Below, piece after piece: positions 8,596 through 16,953 of a stretch of DNA of 64,000 bases (within the stretch, counting starts at the first letter, position 1; every line of letters begins with the position of its first letter). The stretch spans positions 2,604,001 through 2,668,000 of the forward strand of contig NZ_JACHMO010000001.1 in NCBI RefSeq assembly GCF_014205015.1, written 5' to 3'. A program made the position numbers and the translations under genes. The notes under the pieces were generated by a model. The model was not told where the DNA came from. It did not search any database and was given only the letters and a program-made list of their open reading frames with translations. This DNA comes from Saccharothrix ecbatanensis (lineage in GTDB: Bacteria; Actinomycetota; Actinomycetes; Mycobacteriales; Pseudonocardiaceae).

Positions 8596-8626
8596 ACGTC
8601 CGCCCATCGGGACCAACGGAGGACTC

Positions 8627-9541
8627 ATGATCGGGTATCTGTTCCCGGGCCAGGGCACGGTCCGCGTCGGCATGGGCGGCTGGCTGCGCCGCGACCCGGC
8701 GGGAGCGCGGGTGTTCGCCGCCGCCGACGACGTGCACGCCGACCTCGACGGCGGGCTGGCGGAGCTGTGCGCGCGCGGCCCGCTGGAGCGGCTGATCAGC
8801 ACCGACGTGGCCCAGCCGGTGGTGACCGCGTGCAACCTGGCGGCGTTGGAGGTGCTGCGGTCGCGGGGACACGTCCCGGACATCGTCGCCGGGCACAGCG
8901 TCGGCGAGCTCAGCGCCCTGTGCGCGGCGGGCGTGCTCGACGTGGAGGCCACGCTGCGGCTGGTCGCGGTCCGCTCCCGGCTGATGGCGGCACTGCCCGA
9001 CGTGGGCGGCATGACCGCGGTGCTGGGTCTCACCGAGCAGCGGGTGGCGGAGTTGGCGGCGGAGGCGTCGGCGCCCGGCGAACCCGCCGTGGTCGGCCTG
9101 GTCAACGGACCCGACAACATCGTCGTCTCCGGTGCGCTGCCCGCGTTGCAGCGGGTCGCGGACCTCGCCGTCGACGCCCGCAAGGTCGTGTCGCTGAAGG
9201 TCGGCGGCGCGTTCCACTCGCCGTTGATGGCGGGCGCCGTGGACGACTGGGCGGCGGCGGTGCGGGCGACACCGATGCGGCCACCGGCGGTGCCGGTCGT
9301 CCCGAACGTCACCGCCGAGCCCACCACGGACCTGGCCGAGATCACCGACGCGCTGATCGCCCAGCTCACCGGGCGGGTGCGGTGGGCCGAGACGGTGCTG
9401 CGCCTGACCGACGTGGACACGTGCGTGGAGGTCGGCGACAGCAAGGTCCTCACCGGGCTGCACCGCGGTGTCGGGGGCCGGTGCCTGACCATGGCCGACC
9501 CCACCGCGGTGCGCAGGCTTCGGGCGGAGTCGGTGGCATGA
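8627..9541 (+). CDS. Malonyl-CoA:ACP acyltransferase (FabD-like)
   Basis: A 304-residue FabD-type acyltransferase: the PGQG motif (residues 7-10), the nucleophile Ser91 in AGHSVGE, and the GGAFHSPLM segment that contains the second catalytic histidine and the substrate-selecting FHS motif typical of malonyl transferases. Standard length for FabD. GGAGGA lies a few bases before the ATG. Clustered type II PKS operons often borrow FabD from fatty acid synthesis; here a dedicated copy is present, so the pathway is self-contained with KS-CLF, KR, DH and ACP. The stop overlaps the next ATG (ATGA). Confidence 0.9.
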   Translation: MIGYLFPGQGTVRVGMGGWLRRDPAGARVFAAADDVHADLDGGLAELCARGPLERLISTDVAQPVVTACNLAALEVLRSRGHVPDIVAGHSVGELSALCAAGVLDVEATLRLVAVRSRLMAALPDVGGMTAVLGLTEQRVAELAAEASAPGEPAVVGLVNGPDNIVVSGALPALQRVADLAVDARKVVSLKVGGAFHSPLMAGAVDDWAAAVRATPMRPPAVPVVPNVTAEPTTDLAEITDALIAQLTGRVRWAETVLRLTDVDTCVEVGDSKVLTGLHRGVGGRCLTMADPTAVRRLRAESVA

Positions 9542-9996
9542 GGCGGTGGGGCAGCGCCGCGGTCGCGCTCGACGGGCTGACCGCGCCCCGGCAGCTGGTG
9601 TGGCCGATGCGGCTGGAGGACGTCTACTCCCGCGAGGAGCGGCTGCGGTCCGCCGCGGGCCGGACCCTCCAGCACTGGGCGGGAAGGCTGGCGGCGAAGT
9701 ACGCGGTGCTGTCGCTGCTGGGCCTGCCCGCGACGGCACTGCACCTGGGCCGGGTGGAGGTGCTGCCGCAGCCGTCGGCGATGTGCGCCCGCACCACGGC
9801 GTGCACGCACGGCCACCCGCCGTGCGTGCGGCTGCTGGACGGGCTGCCGAAGGACCCCGACACGGCCGACACCCTCGGCGGCGGGCGGATCGGCGTGTCC
9901 ATCAGCCACACCGCGGACCTGGCGTTCGCGGTGGCCCTGGTCTCGGCGCGGCTGCCCGAGGACGACGTGGTGGAGGCGGTGGGCGGGTGGAACTGA
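9538..9996 (+). CDS. Degenerate AcpS-type phosphopantetheinyl transferase
   Basis: A 152-residue protein that resembles holo-ACP synthase in length and in two segments: HWAGRLAAKYAVLSLLG (residues 46-62), the counterpart of the AcpS motif RFAAKEA, and GVSISHTADLAFAVALV near the C-terminus. The usual metal-binding glutamate of AAKEA is replaced by Tyr55, and the N-terminal GIDIVEI motif with its metal-binding aspartate is not recognisable. This copy may therefore be inactive, bind metal differently, or work as a subunit with the second AcpS-like protein (11821-12351). A Cys/His stretch (MCARTTACTHGHPPC) is an insertion. It overlaps both neighbours. Confidence 0.7.
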   Translation: MRRWGSAAVALDGLTAPRQLVWPMRLEDVYSREERLRSAAGRTLQHWAGRLAAKYAVLSLLGLPATALHLGRVEVLPQPSAMCARTTACTHGHPPCVRLLDGLPKDPDTADTLGGGRIGVSISHTADLAFAVALVSARLPEDDVVEAVGGWN

Positions 9997-11027
9997 CCGA
10001 CGCGGACCAGTCGGAGGGCGACGTGACCGACGTGGACCGGACCGACGTGGACCGGACCGACGTGGACCGGACCGATGCGAGCCCGACCGAGGGCGGCGGC
10101 TCCCGCGCGGAGCCGGGCGGGAAGGACACCGAAGGCTCGACGGGGCTGGACCTGGCGGGGCTGGACCTGGCGGGGGTCGCACGACGGCACATGGCCGCCT
10201 GGAGCGCCGCCGACCCGGCCGCGATCACCGCGACGATCGCCTCGTTCGACGACCCCGACACCCCCGGCCCCCTGACCGGCGACGACCTGGCCGGGCACGT
10301 CGCCTCGGTCCTGGCCCGGTTCGCCGAGCTGAAGCTGGAAGCCGACGAACCGGTCGTCGCCGGCGGCACGGCCGTGGTGACGTGGACGTTGCGCGCGGTC
10401 CACCGCGACGCCTACCTGGGGATGCCCGGCACGGGCGGCGAGGTCGAGGCGTCCGGTGTGGACGTGCTGACCGCCCGGGACGGCGCGGTGCACGTGCGCC
10501 GGGTGTTCGACCGGCTCACGGTGGCCGAGGCGCTGGGCTACACCCCGCGGTTCGTGCCCGCCGCCGACGGCGAGCGCGAGTTCGGCGTCAGCTCCCGCAC
10601 CCCGGCCCGCGCGTCGTCCGCCGGCACCCCGGTGGGCGCGCTCGTGCTGACCTGGCTCGACGTCCGCGACGACGCCGAGGCGGCCGACGTGGACCTGCTC
10701 AGCGTGGAGATCGTCAAGAGCCTGCGCGCCTCCAAGGGTTTCCTCGGCGCGACCAGCCTGGACGTGGGGCTGCGCAAGTACACCCTGACGGCGTTCGAGT
10801 CGGTCGACGCGGTGCGCGCCGTGCACGCCCGCCCCCACCAGCGGGCGCTGCGGAGGTTCTTCCGCAGCGGCCTGTGCACCGGGGCGTCGACCGGGGTGTG
10901 GGTGCCGCTGCGGGACAGCCTCTACACCCGCTGCCCCGACTGCGGGTCGGTCGTGACGCTGGACCGCGAACACCCCGACAAGTCCTGCGACTGCGGGTGG
11001 ATCCCCATCCCCGGCGCCCTCTTCTGA
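9987..11027 (+). CDS. SnoaL-like/ABM-like/zinc-ribbon fusion protein
   Basis: A 346-residue protein with a GTG start at 9987 that overlaps the upstream gene by 10 bp; GTG at 10023 is an alternative. The first ~60 residues are a low-complexity linker with three VDRTD repeats. Residues ~64-185 look like a SnoaL/NTF2 fold (ARRHMAAWSAADPAAI...GEVEASGVDVLT). Residues ~215-310 look like a dimeric alpha/beta barrel of the antibiotic-biosynthesis-monooxygenase type (VLTWLDVRDDA..FLGATSLDVG..YTLTAFESVDAV). The C-terminus has Cys316-x2-Cys319 and Cys334-x-Cys336, a zinc ribbon or rubredoxin-like knuckle. I do not know this arrangement; cyclisation or cofactor-free oxidation of the chain is a plausible job. 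Domain calls are from pattern only. Confidence 0.65.
   Translation: MELTDADQSEGDVTDVDRTDVDRTDVDRTDASPTEGGGSRAEPGGKDTEGSTGLDLAGLDLAGVARRHMAAWSAADPAAITATIASFDDPDTPGPLTGDDLAGHVASVLARFAELKLEADEPVVAGGTAVVTWTLRAVHRDAYLGMPGTGGEVEASGVDVLTARDGAVHVRRVFDRLTVAEALGYTPRFVPAADGEREFGVSSRTPARASSAGTPVGALVLTWLDVRDDAEAADVDLLSVEIVKSLRASKGFLGATSLDVGLRKYTLTAFESVDAVRAVHARPHQRALRRFFRSGLCTGASTGVWVPLRDSLYTRCPDCGSVVTLDREHPDKSCDCGWIPIPGALF
10032..10076 (+). repeat. Three in-frame 15-bp tandem repeats
   Basis: The unit GTGGACCGGACCGAC occurs three times in a row (last base changed in the third copy) and encodes VDRTD-VDRTD-VDRTD in the N-terminal linker of the fusion protein. The preceding GTGACCGAC is a partial unit. 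It looks like recent slippage expansion. Confidence 0.9.
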
Positions 11028-11041
11028 TCTGGAGTGTCCCC

Positions 11042-11824
11042 ATGACTGCCTTCACCTTCGAGCACATCACGGGCAAGGAGTCGCGGCCCGCGGTCGTGTT
11101 CATGTCCGCGCTGTTCGCCGGCGGCTGGATCTGGGACGACCCGGTGCGGCGACTCACCGCCGCCGGGTGGCCGGTGCTGCGCACCGTGGAACCGATCTGC
11201 GCGGTGGACAGCCGCATCGCCGGGTCCATCGAGCGCCTGGGCGACGAACTGCTGGCGGCGTGCGACGAGGCCGGTGTCGACGAGATCGTGGTGTGCGCGA
11301 ACTCGCTGGGCGGGCTGGTCGCGATCGACCTGGCGGGCCGGTTCCCGCAGCGCGTCAGGGGCATCGGGGTGTCCGGCGCGCCGGGCCTGACCCCGGACCC
11401 GAACGTGGGCCTCAACGTGGACAGCCGCGCCAGCGTGCAGCCCTCGGGCCCGGAGTTCGAGGACATCATGATGAAGGCGCTGTTCCACGGGCCGGCGCTG
11501 TTCACCCGCGAGCAGCTCACCGAGACCGCGGACCTGCTGCGCCAGGGCCCGGCGATGCTGTCGATGGCCCGCAGCATCCGCGCCACCCGCACCTACCAGG
11601 TCGAGCCCGCCCTGGACCGCATCACCTGCCCGTCGCTGTACGTGTGGGGCCGCCACGACCGGATGACGCCGATCGACCCGTGGGAGACGGTGATCCCGGG
11701 CCGTGCGGACACCGAGTTCGTCGCGGTCGAGGACTGCGGGCACATCCCGATGATCGAGGCGCCCGAGGAGTACTCCGACCGGTTGCTGGGATTCCTGGAC
11801 CGGGTGGCCGGGGCGCCGGTGTGA
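11042..11824 (+). CDS. Alpha/beta hydrolase (serine type)
   Basis: A 260-residue alpha/beta hydrolase. The nucleophile elbow is VCANSLGGLV with Ser88; the first glycine of GxSxG is alanine. The acid is probably the Asp in VWGRHDRMTP and the histidine that in EDCGHIPMIEAP. This is a different subfamily from the Asp-nucleophile hydrolase at 7711. A type II thioesterase or product-releasing hydrolase role is plausible in this operon. GGAG lies 6-8 nt before the ATG. The stop overlaps the GTG of the second phosphopantetheinyl transferase (GTGA). Confidence 0.85.
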   Translation: MTAFTFEHITGKESRPAVVFMSALFAGGWIWDDPVRRLTAAGWPVLRTVEPICAVDSRIAGSIERLGDELLAACDEAGVDEIVVCANSLGGLVAIDLAGRFPQRVRGIGVSGAPGLTPDPNVGLNVDSRASVQPSGPEFEDIMMKALFHGPALFTREQLTETADLLRQGPAMLSMARSIRATRTYQVEPALDRITCPSLYVWGRHDRMTPIDPWETVIPGRADTEFVAVEDCGHIPMIEAPEEYSDRLLGFLDRVAGAPV

Positions 11825-12351
11825 TCGACACGCTCTTCGGCGGTGTCGCGGGTGGACGGCCGGTGCTGTTCGGCGTGGACATCGTCGACATCAGCCGCGT
11901 CACCCGCGCCATCGCCTACAGCGGCCCCGCCTACCTGCGGCACGTCACCACGCCGCAGGAGCACGGGCTGCACCCCGACGAGGAGCTGGCCGCCGCGGCG
12001 AGCGTCGCGGTGAAGGAGTGCTTCATCAAGGCGGTCGGCGGCCGGCCGCCGGGGTTCAGCTGGCACGACTTCCGGGCCCTCGGCGACGTGGACCACGCGG
12101 CCCGGGAGTGGGCCGGGCCGCTGCTCGCGGGCGCGGCCCCCGAGGTGGAGAAGACCACCGGCATCCCGTTGGGCAACACCATGGCCTACAGCGTGCACGG
12201 CGCCAGCCACGCCGCCGCGCTGACCCGGTTGGCGCCGGGGCGGCCCGCGGCGGACGTGGTCGGCGAGGCCCGCTGGGGTTGGGCCGGCGACCGGGTCGTC
12301 GCGCTCGCGATCCTGACCGCTACCACCGATGAGGAGCAACGATGGCCGTGA
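11821..12351 (+). CDS. Holo-ACP synthase (AcpS-type phosphopantetheinyl transferase)
   Basis: A 176-residue AcpS-family protein, longer than the usual ~120-130. It retains both metal/CoA motifs: FGVDIVDISRV with Asp20 and AVKECFIKAVGG with Glu66 and Lys65. The C-terminal segment MAYSVHGASHAAALTRLA replaces the usual VSISH..YA strand. It should transfer 4'-phosphopantetheine from CoA to Ser54 of the cluster ACP. It is the intact counterpart of the degenerate AcpS-like gene at 9538. It overlaps the upstream hydrolase by 4 bp and the next gene by 10 bp, and its 3' end supplies the GAGGAG ribosome site of that gene. Confidence 0.85.
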   Translation: MIDTLFGGVAGGRPVLFGVDIVDISRVTRAIAYSGPAYLRHVTTPQEHGLHPDEELAAAASVAVKECFIKAVGGRPPGFSWHDFRALGDVDHAAREWAGPLLAGAAPEVEKTTGIPLGNTMAYSVHGASHAAALTRLAPGRPAADVVGEARWGWAGDRVVALAILTATTDEEQRWP

Positions 12352-13418
12352 ACCAGACCCTGGACCAGACTCCCCGACCCGCCGCCGACAACGAGATCCG
12401 GGTCGAGCCGGGCCAGTCGGTCCAGGAGGCGGTGGACCGCGCCGGCCCCGGCGCGACCGTGCTCCTCGCGGAGGGCACCCACAGCGGCAACGTCGTCGTC
12501 ACCCACCCCGGTGTGACGCTGAAGGGCGCCGGCGCCGGCCGCACGATCCTGGTGCCGGGCCCGGTCGCGCCGTCCACCGTGGCGCCGCTGCACGACGCCC
12601 CGCCGGACGTCGTCAGCGGCATCGTCGTGCACAGCGACACCGGCATCGGCGAGGTGGCCGTCGAGGGCCTGACCGTGCGCGGGTTCTCCGGCGCCGGGGT
12701 CTACGCCCACACCGTCACCGGTCTGCGGCTGCACGACGTGGAGGCCGTCGACAACGTCGTGTGGGGCCTGTACGTGCGGGAGTCCTCCGGCATCGACGTG
12801 TCGCGCTGCCGCGGCGAGAACAGCCGCTACGGCGGGATCGCGTTGGCGTTCTGCGCCCGCGCCGACGCCGTGGTCGCGGACAGCGAGTGCGTCGGCAACG
12901 CCTTCGGCGTGTTCGTCGACAACTCCAGCCGCGCCAGGGTGCTGCGCAACCGCTGCCACGGCAACGCCGCCGGGATGCTGCTGCTGCACCAGGTGTACCC
13001 CGGTGAGCCCGAGGGCGGCGTGCGCGACTGCCTGGTGTCCGACAACGACGTGTACGACAACACGCTCGCGGCGGGCGGCGACGACCCGGAGGCGCTGGGC
13101 GCGGCCGGTCCGCCGATCTCCGGTGTCGGTATCGCGCTGATCGGCACCGAGCGGGTGTCGGTGGTGGGCAACCGGCTGCACGGCAACCAGCCGGGCGGTT
13201 TCTCCGTCATGCCCGCCGCGCTGGTCGTCGATTCCTCCGCGGAATGGGGCGGATCGGACGCCGTGGACAATTCCCTGGAGTGGAATACGATCACCGGGAA
13301 CAGCCCGCTCGACGTGCGCATCAGCGTCGACGTGACACGCCAGCGGCTGGCCAACAACGTCGTGGGCGCGTCCGAGCCGGAATCCCTGTCGGGTCGCGCC
13401 GCGGAAGGGACCCAGTGA
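12342..13418 (+). CDS. NosD-like right-handed parallel beta-helix protein
   Basis: A 358-residue protein with repeated beta-helix rungs: IRVEPGQSVQEAVDRAGPGATVLLAEG at the start (written here only as a landmark at residues ~19-45), then many strands of the type GVYAHTVTGLRLHDVEAVDN, GIDVSRCRGENS, AVVADSECVGNAFGVFVDNS. This is the NosD/pectate-lyase superfamily. There is no signal peptide, so it is probably cytoplasmic, unlike periplasmic NosD. The fold serves polysaccharide lyases, epimerases and some cyclases; none of their catalytic residues can be assigned by eye. It lies directly before the ABC exporter genes with a 4-bp overlap (GTGA). Confidence 0.75.
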   Translation: MAVNQTLDQTPRPAADNEIRVEPGQSVQEAVDRAGPGATVLLAEGTHSGNVVVTHPGVTLKGAGAGRTILVPGPVAPSTVAPLHDAPPDVVSGIVVHSDTGIGEVAVEGLTVRGFSGAGVYAHTVTGLRLHDVEAVDNVVWGLYVRESSGIDVSRCRGENSRYGGIALAFCARADAVVADSECVGNAFGVFVDNSSRARVLRNRCHGNAAGMLLLHQVYPGEPEGGVRDCLVSDNDVYDNTLAAGGDDPEALGAAGPPISGVGIALIGTERVSVVGNRLHGNQPGGFSVMPAALVVDSSAEWGGSDAVDNSLEWNTITGNSPLDVRISVDVTRQRLANNVVGASEPESLSGRAAEGTQ

Positions 13419-14395
13419 CCTCGACGCCGATGGCTTCCCCGCCCCGGACCTCCACCGCGCCGCCCGCCTTGCAGTGCACCGGGCTGCGCAAGCGCTACGG
13501 CGACAAGACCGTGGTCGACGACGTGGGCTTCCACATCGACAGCGGCGAGGCGTACGGGCTGCTGGGTCCGAACGGCGCGGGCAAGACCACCACGATCTCC
13601 ATGCTCGTCGGGCTGCTGCGCCCGGACGAGGGTTCGGTGCGGGTGGGTGACGCGGTCCTGTCCGACGACCCCGCCGTCGCCAAGTCCCGCATCGGCTACG
13701 TGCCGCAGGAGATCGCCCTCTACCCGGAGCTGACGGCGCTGGAGAACCTGCGGTTCTTCGGCCGGCTGCACGGCATCCCCCGGCGCGCCCTGGCGGGGCG
13801 CATCGACGAGGTGCTGGAGATGGTGGGGCTGCGCGACCGCGCGAAGGACCGGGTGGAGACCTACTCCGGCGGCATGAAGCGCCGCTGCAACATCGCCGTG
13901 GCGCTGCTGCACGAACCGTCGCTGCTGATCCTGGACGAGCCGACCGTGGGCGTGGACCCGCAGAGCCGCGTCGCGATCCTGGACGGGGTGGAGGCGCTGG
14001 TCGCCGCCGGGATGAGCCTGCTCTACACCTCCCACTACATGGAGGAGGTCGAGCGGGTCTGCACCCGGGTCGGGATCATCGACCACGGCAAGCTCGTCGC
14101 GGAGGGCACCAAGGAGGAGCTCGTCGCCGGGCTGGGCAGCGCCGACCGGATCGAACTGGTCCTCGACGGCGACGTCACGCGCGCCGCGGACACGCTGCGC
14201 GGCATCGACGGGGTGAGCGAGGCCATCGTCACGGGCTCGCACTCGGTGCGGCTGCTCGCCACCGGCGGACGGCACCTGCTGCCGGCGCTGATCGGCGCGC
14301 TGCCCGGCATCGCCGCGGTGACGGGCGTGGAGGTGGTGGAACCCGACCTGGAGGCCGCGTTCCTGCACCTGACCGGCAAGTCGCTGAGGGACTAG
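13415..14395 (+). CDS. ABC transporter ATP-binding protein (drug exporter type)
   Basis: A 326-residue ATPase with Walker [11 protein letters not shown]-loop [10 protein letters not shown], signature YSGGMKRR, Walker [14 protein letters not shown] and the H-loop in TSHYMEEVE, followed by the ~90-residue C-terminal domain of DrrA/NatA-like exporters. The GTG start at 13415 overlaps the NosD-like gene (GTGA). With the two following ABC-2 permeases it forms an exporter, most likely for the cluster product and self-protection (inference from position). Confidence 0.95.
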   Translation: MTSTPMASPPRTSTAPPALQCTGLRKRYGDKTVVDDVGFHIDSGEAYGLLGPNGAGKTTTISMLVGLLRPDEGSVRVGDAVLSDDPAVAKSRIGYVPQEIALYPELTALENLRFFGRLHGIPRRALAGRIDEVLEMVGLRDRAKDRVETYSGGMKRRCNIAVALLHEPSLLILDEPTVGVDPQSRVAILDGVEALVAAGMSLLYTSHYMEEVERVCTRVGIIDHGKLVAEGTKEELVAGLGSADRIELVLDGDVTRAADTLRGIDGVSEAIVTGSHSVRLLATGGRHLLPALIGALPGIAAVTGVEVVEPDLEAAFLHLTGKSLRD

Positions 14396-14410
14396 AGGGC
14401 GGACGCGGAC

Positions 14411-15586
14411 GTGAGAGCCCTTTTCGTGGTGAGCCTGCACGAACTGCGCAGCCGGCTGCGCGACGGCACCGCGGTGCTGATCACCCTGGTGGCGCCGATC
14501 GCCCTGGCCACCCTGTTCGGGGTGGCGCTGGGCGGCGACGACCCGCCGCTGCGCACCACCATCGCCATCGTCGACCACGACGGCGGCGAGTTCCCCGCCA
14601 GCGTGCGCCGCGAGGCGCTGGCCGTGCCGGAGCTCGAGGACATCCTGACCTTCCGCGACTACACCGACGAGAACGCCGCACAGGCCGCGATCGACACCGG
14701 CGAGGCCGGTGCGGCGCTGGTGTTCCCCGCCGGGTTCACCGACAGCGTCGGCGCGGGCCGCGGCGGCGAGATGCAGGTCATCGAGTCCCCCGACACCCCG
14801 CTGGCGGGCACCATCGCCCGCAGCATCGTGGACCGGATCTCCGCGCTCGTCGACGCCCGCACCCTGGCGGCGAAGTCCGTGCTGGCGGCCGGGATGCCGC
14901 CGGAGCAGGTGAAGGCGTACGTGGAGGAGAACGGGGCCCGCGGTCCGACCCTGGAGTTGGCGGGCGACCCGTTGAGCGGCGGCGCCGTGGACCTGGCCGT
15001 GTACTACGGCTCGGGCATGGCGGTGCTGTTCGCGTTCTTCGTGGCGGGCTCCTCCGCCCGCAGCCTCCTGACGGAACGCCAGCTGGGCACGCTGGGCCGC
15101 ATCCGCGCCGCACCGGTGCCGGTGTGGACCGCCCCGGCCGGGAAGGCCGTGGTCGGGTTCGGGTTGGCGCTGCTGAGCATGTGCGCCACCTGGTGGTCGT
15201 CGGTGCTGATATTCGGCGAGTCGTGGGGCGATCCGGTGGGGGTGTTCGCGCTGTGCCTGGCGCACACGTTCGCCGCGACGTCCCTGGTGATGCTGGTGGC
15301 CAGCGGCGCGAAGACCGACGCGCAGGCCGACGGCTACACGCTGGGCATCGGGTTCGTGTTCGCGTTCCTCGGCGGCAGCCTGGTGCCGCTGTACAACCTG
15401 CCGGAGTTCCTCCAGCACGCCGCCCTCCTCACCCCCAACGGGTGGGTGGCGTCGGGCTTGACCCACCTGGCGAGCACCGGTGAGGGCGCGACGTCCGTCG
15501 CCGGTCCCGTCGCCGTGGTCGCCGGTATCGGTGTGGTGGCGGGCACGCTCGCGGTGTACCGCATCCGGAAGGGACTGCTCGCATGA
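14411..15586 (+). CDS. ABC-2 type exporter permease 1
   Basis: A 391-residue ABC-2 permease with GTG start. One N-terminal membrane helix (VLITLVAPIALATLFGVALGG) is followed by a ~150-residue extracytoplasmic domain and a block of about five helices (MAVLFAFFVAGSS, AVVGFGLALLSM, VFALCLAHTFAATSLVMLVAS, LGIGFVFAFLGGSLVPL, VAGIGVVAGTLAV). The conserved ABC-2 segment RQLGTLGRIRAAPVPVW is present. It pairs with the next gene, which it overlaps by 4 bp, and with the ATPase upstream. Confidence 0.9.
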   Translation: MRALFVVSLHELRSRLRDGTAVLITLVAPIALATLFGVALGGDDPPLRTTIAIVDHDGGEFPASVRREALAVPELEDILTFRDYTDENAAQAAIDTGEAGAALVFPAGFTDSVGAGRGGEMQVIESPDTPLAGTIARSIVDRISALVDARTLAAKSVLAAGMPPEQVKAYVEENGARGPTLELAGDPLSGGAVDLAVYYGSGMAVLFAFFVAGSSARSLLTERQLGTLGRIRAAPVPVWTAPAGKAVVGFGLALLSMCATWWSSVLIFGESWGDPVGVFALCLAHTFAATSLVMLVASGAKTDAQADGYTLGIGFVFAFLGGSLVPLYNLPEFLQHAALLTPNGWVASGLTHLASTGEGATSVAGPVAVVAGIGVVAGTLAVYRIRKGLLA

Positions 15587-16737
15587 GCGGCATGAGGCCG
15601 CGGCCGATCACCGCGCTGGTGGCGGCGAACCTGCGCCGCCAGGTCAAGGACCGCGTCGGGTTGTTCTTCATCGTGGTCATGCCGATCCTGACGATCCTGT
15701 TCGTCGGCATGGCGTTGGGCGGCACGTCGGGCACGGGCGCGATGCCGGTCGGCGTGGTCGCCCAGGACTCCGACCCCGTCGCCGCGGCGCTGCTGCGGGA
15801 GTTGGCGGCCAACCCGAAGCTCGAGGTGCATCGGCACGACACCGAGGACGAGATGCGTGAGGGCGTGCGCCGGGGCGCGCTGGCCGCCGGCCTCGTGGTG
15901 CGGCCGGACGACCCGTCGCTGGACCTGGTGACACCGCAGGGCAGCGGCAGCGCCCTGGCCGCGCGCAGCGAGATCGACGTGGCGGTCGGCAAGGTGTCCG
16001 CGGTGCGGGAGGCGACGCGTGCCGCGCTGGGCGCGGGCGCCACCCCCGAGTTGGCGGAGAAGTACGTGTCGGCCGCGCAGGCGGAGTCCGGTGACGTCGC
16101 GATCCGCCGTTCCGGGCAGGGGGCCGACACGCCGACCGGGTTCGCCTACACGGCGCCGGCGAACCTGCTGCTGTTCACGTTCATCAACTCGCTGGCGGTG
16201 GCGGCGGCGCTGGTGGAGAGCCGCCGGATCGGCATGGTGCGCCGGGCGCTGGCCACCCCGGTCGGGCCGGGCCGGGTGCTGGCGGGCGAGGCGCTGAGCC
16301 GGTTCCTGGTGGCGTTGTCGCAGTCGCTGCTGATCATCGTGGTGAGCCGGTTGCTGTTCGACGTCCGCTGGGGTGACCCGGTGGCGGTGGCGGCGGTGGT
16401 GACGGTGTTCTGCCTGGTCGCCACCGGCGCGGCGATGCTGGTGGGCGCGTTGGTGCGCTCGCCGTCGCAGGCGCCCGCCATCGGCCCGCCGATCGGGATC
16501 GTGCTGGGCATGCTCGGCGGCTGCCTGTGGCCGCGGGAGGTCGCCGGGGAGACCCTGACCACCATCGGCTACCTGTTCCCGCACTCGTGGGCGATGGACG
16601 CGCTGCTGGCGCTGTCCACCCCCGGCACGGGCGTGGGCGCGGTGCTGACCGAGATCGCCGTGCTGGCCGGGATGGCGACGGTCGTGCTCGGCGTGGCACT
16701 GGTGGTCTTCCGCCGCCGCGCCCTCGCACTGCGGTAG
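15583..16737 (+). CDS. ABC-2 type exporter permease 2
   Basis: A 384-residue ABC-2 permease of the same layout as its upstream partner: helix (FFIVVMPILTILFVGMAL), extracytoplasmic domain, then a cluster of helices ending with IAVLAGMATVVLGVALVVF. The conserved segment RRIGMVRRALATPVGPGRVL precedes the helix block. Two different permeases with one ATPase suggest a heterodimeric exporter. It is the last gene of the operon; a terminator follows 23 bp downstream. Confidence 0.9.
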   Translation: MSGMRPRPITALVAANLRRQVKDRVGLFFIVVMPILTILFVGMALGGTSGTGAMPVGVVAQDSDPVAAALLRELAANPKLEVHRHDTEDEMREGVRRGALAAGLVVRPDDPSLDLVTPQGSGSALAARSEIDVAVGKVSAVREATRAALGAGATPELAEKYVSAAQAESGDVAIRRSGQGADTPTGFAYTAPANLLLFTFINSLAVAAALVESRRIGMVRRALATPVGPGRVLAGEALSRFLVALSQSLLIIVVSRLLFDVRWGDPVAVAAVVTVFCLVATGAAMLVGALVRSPSQAPAIGPPIGIVLGMLGGCLWPREVAGETLTTIGYLFPHSWAMDALLALSTPGTGVGAVLTEIAVLAGMATVVLGVALVVFRRRALALR

Positions 16738-16760
16738 GTCTTCCTCCAGCTCCTCCTGCA

Positions 16761-16802
16761 CGGGTTCCGGTGGTTCCGCAAGGGCCACCGGAACCCGTTT
16801 TT
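16761..16802 (+). terminator. Intrinsic terminator of the biosynthetic operon
   Basis: A perfect 13-bp stem CGGGTTCCGGTGG (16761-16773) with CCACCGGAACCCG (16785-16797), an 11-nt loop and then TTTTT. This is a textbook Rho-independent terminator and marks the 3' end of the 17-gene operon. Confidence 0.9.
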
Positions 16803-16953
16803 CGTCTTCCCGGCGGCTGCGGTCCCCGCCGGGGACCTGGTGCTGCGACCTGCGCGTGCACCCGTCGACGAGTCCCGGTCATGCCGCGCCCCGGCGTTTC
16901 GCCCCGGGCCGGTGTGGTCGGGCGGGGGGTGGCGGGTGCGGGAGGATCCGCGG

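Noticed and set aside
10032..10076. Repeats considered as CRISPR
   Set aside because: Contiguous 15-bp units without spacers, in frame within a gene. No CRISPR array or cas gene was seen anywhere in the window.
7474..10182. 902-codon minus-strand open frame
   Set aside because: Antisense to the hydrolase, AT and AcpS-like genes, which have clear motifs; no start context and low-complexity product.
12827..15466. 879-codon minus-strand open frame
   Set aside because: Antisense shadow of the NosD-like, ABC ATPase and permease genes; His/Arg/Gln-rich without motifs.
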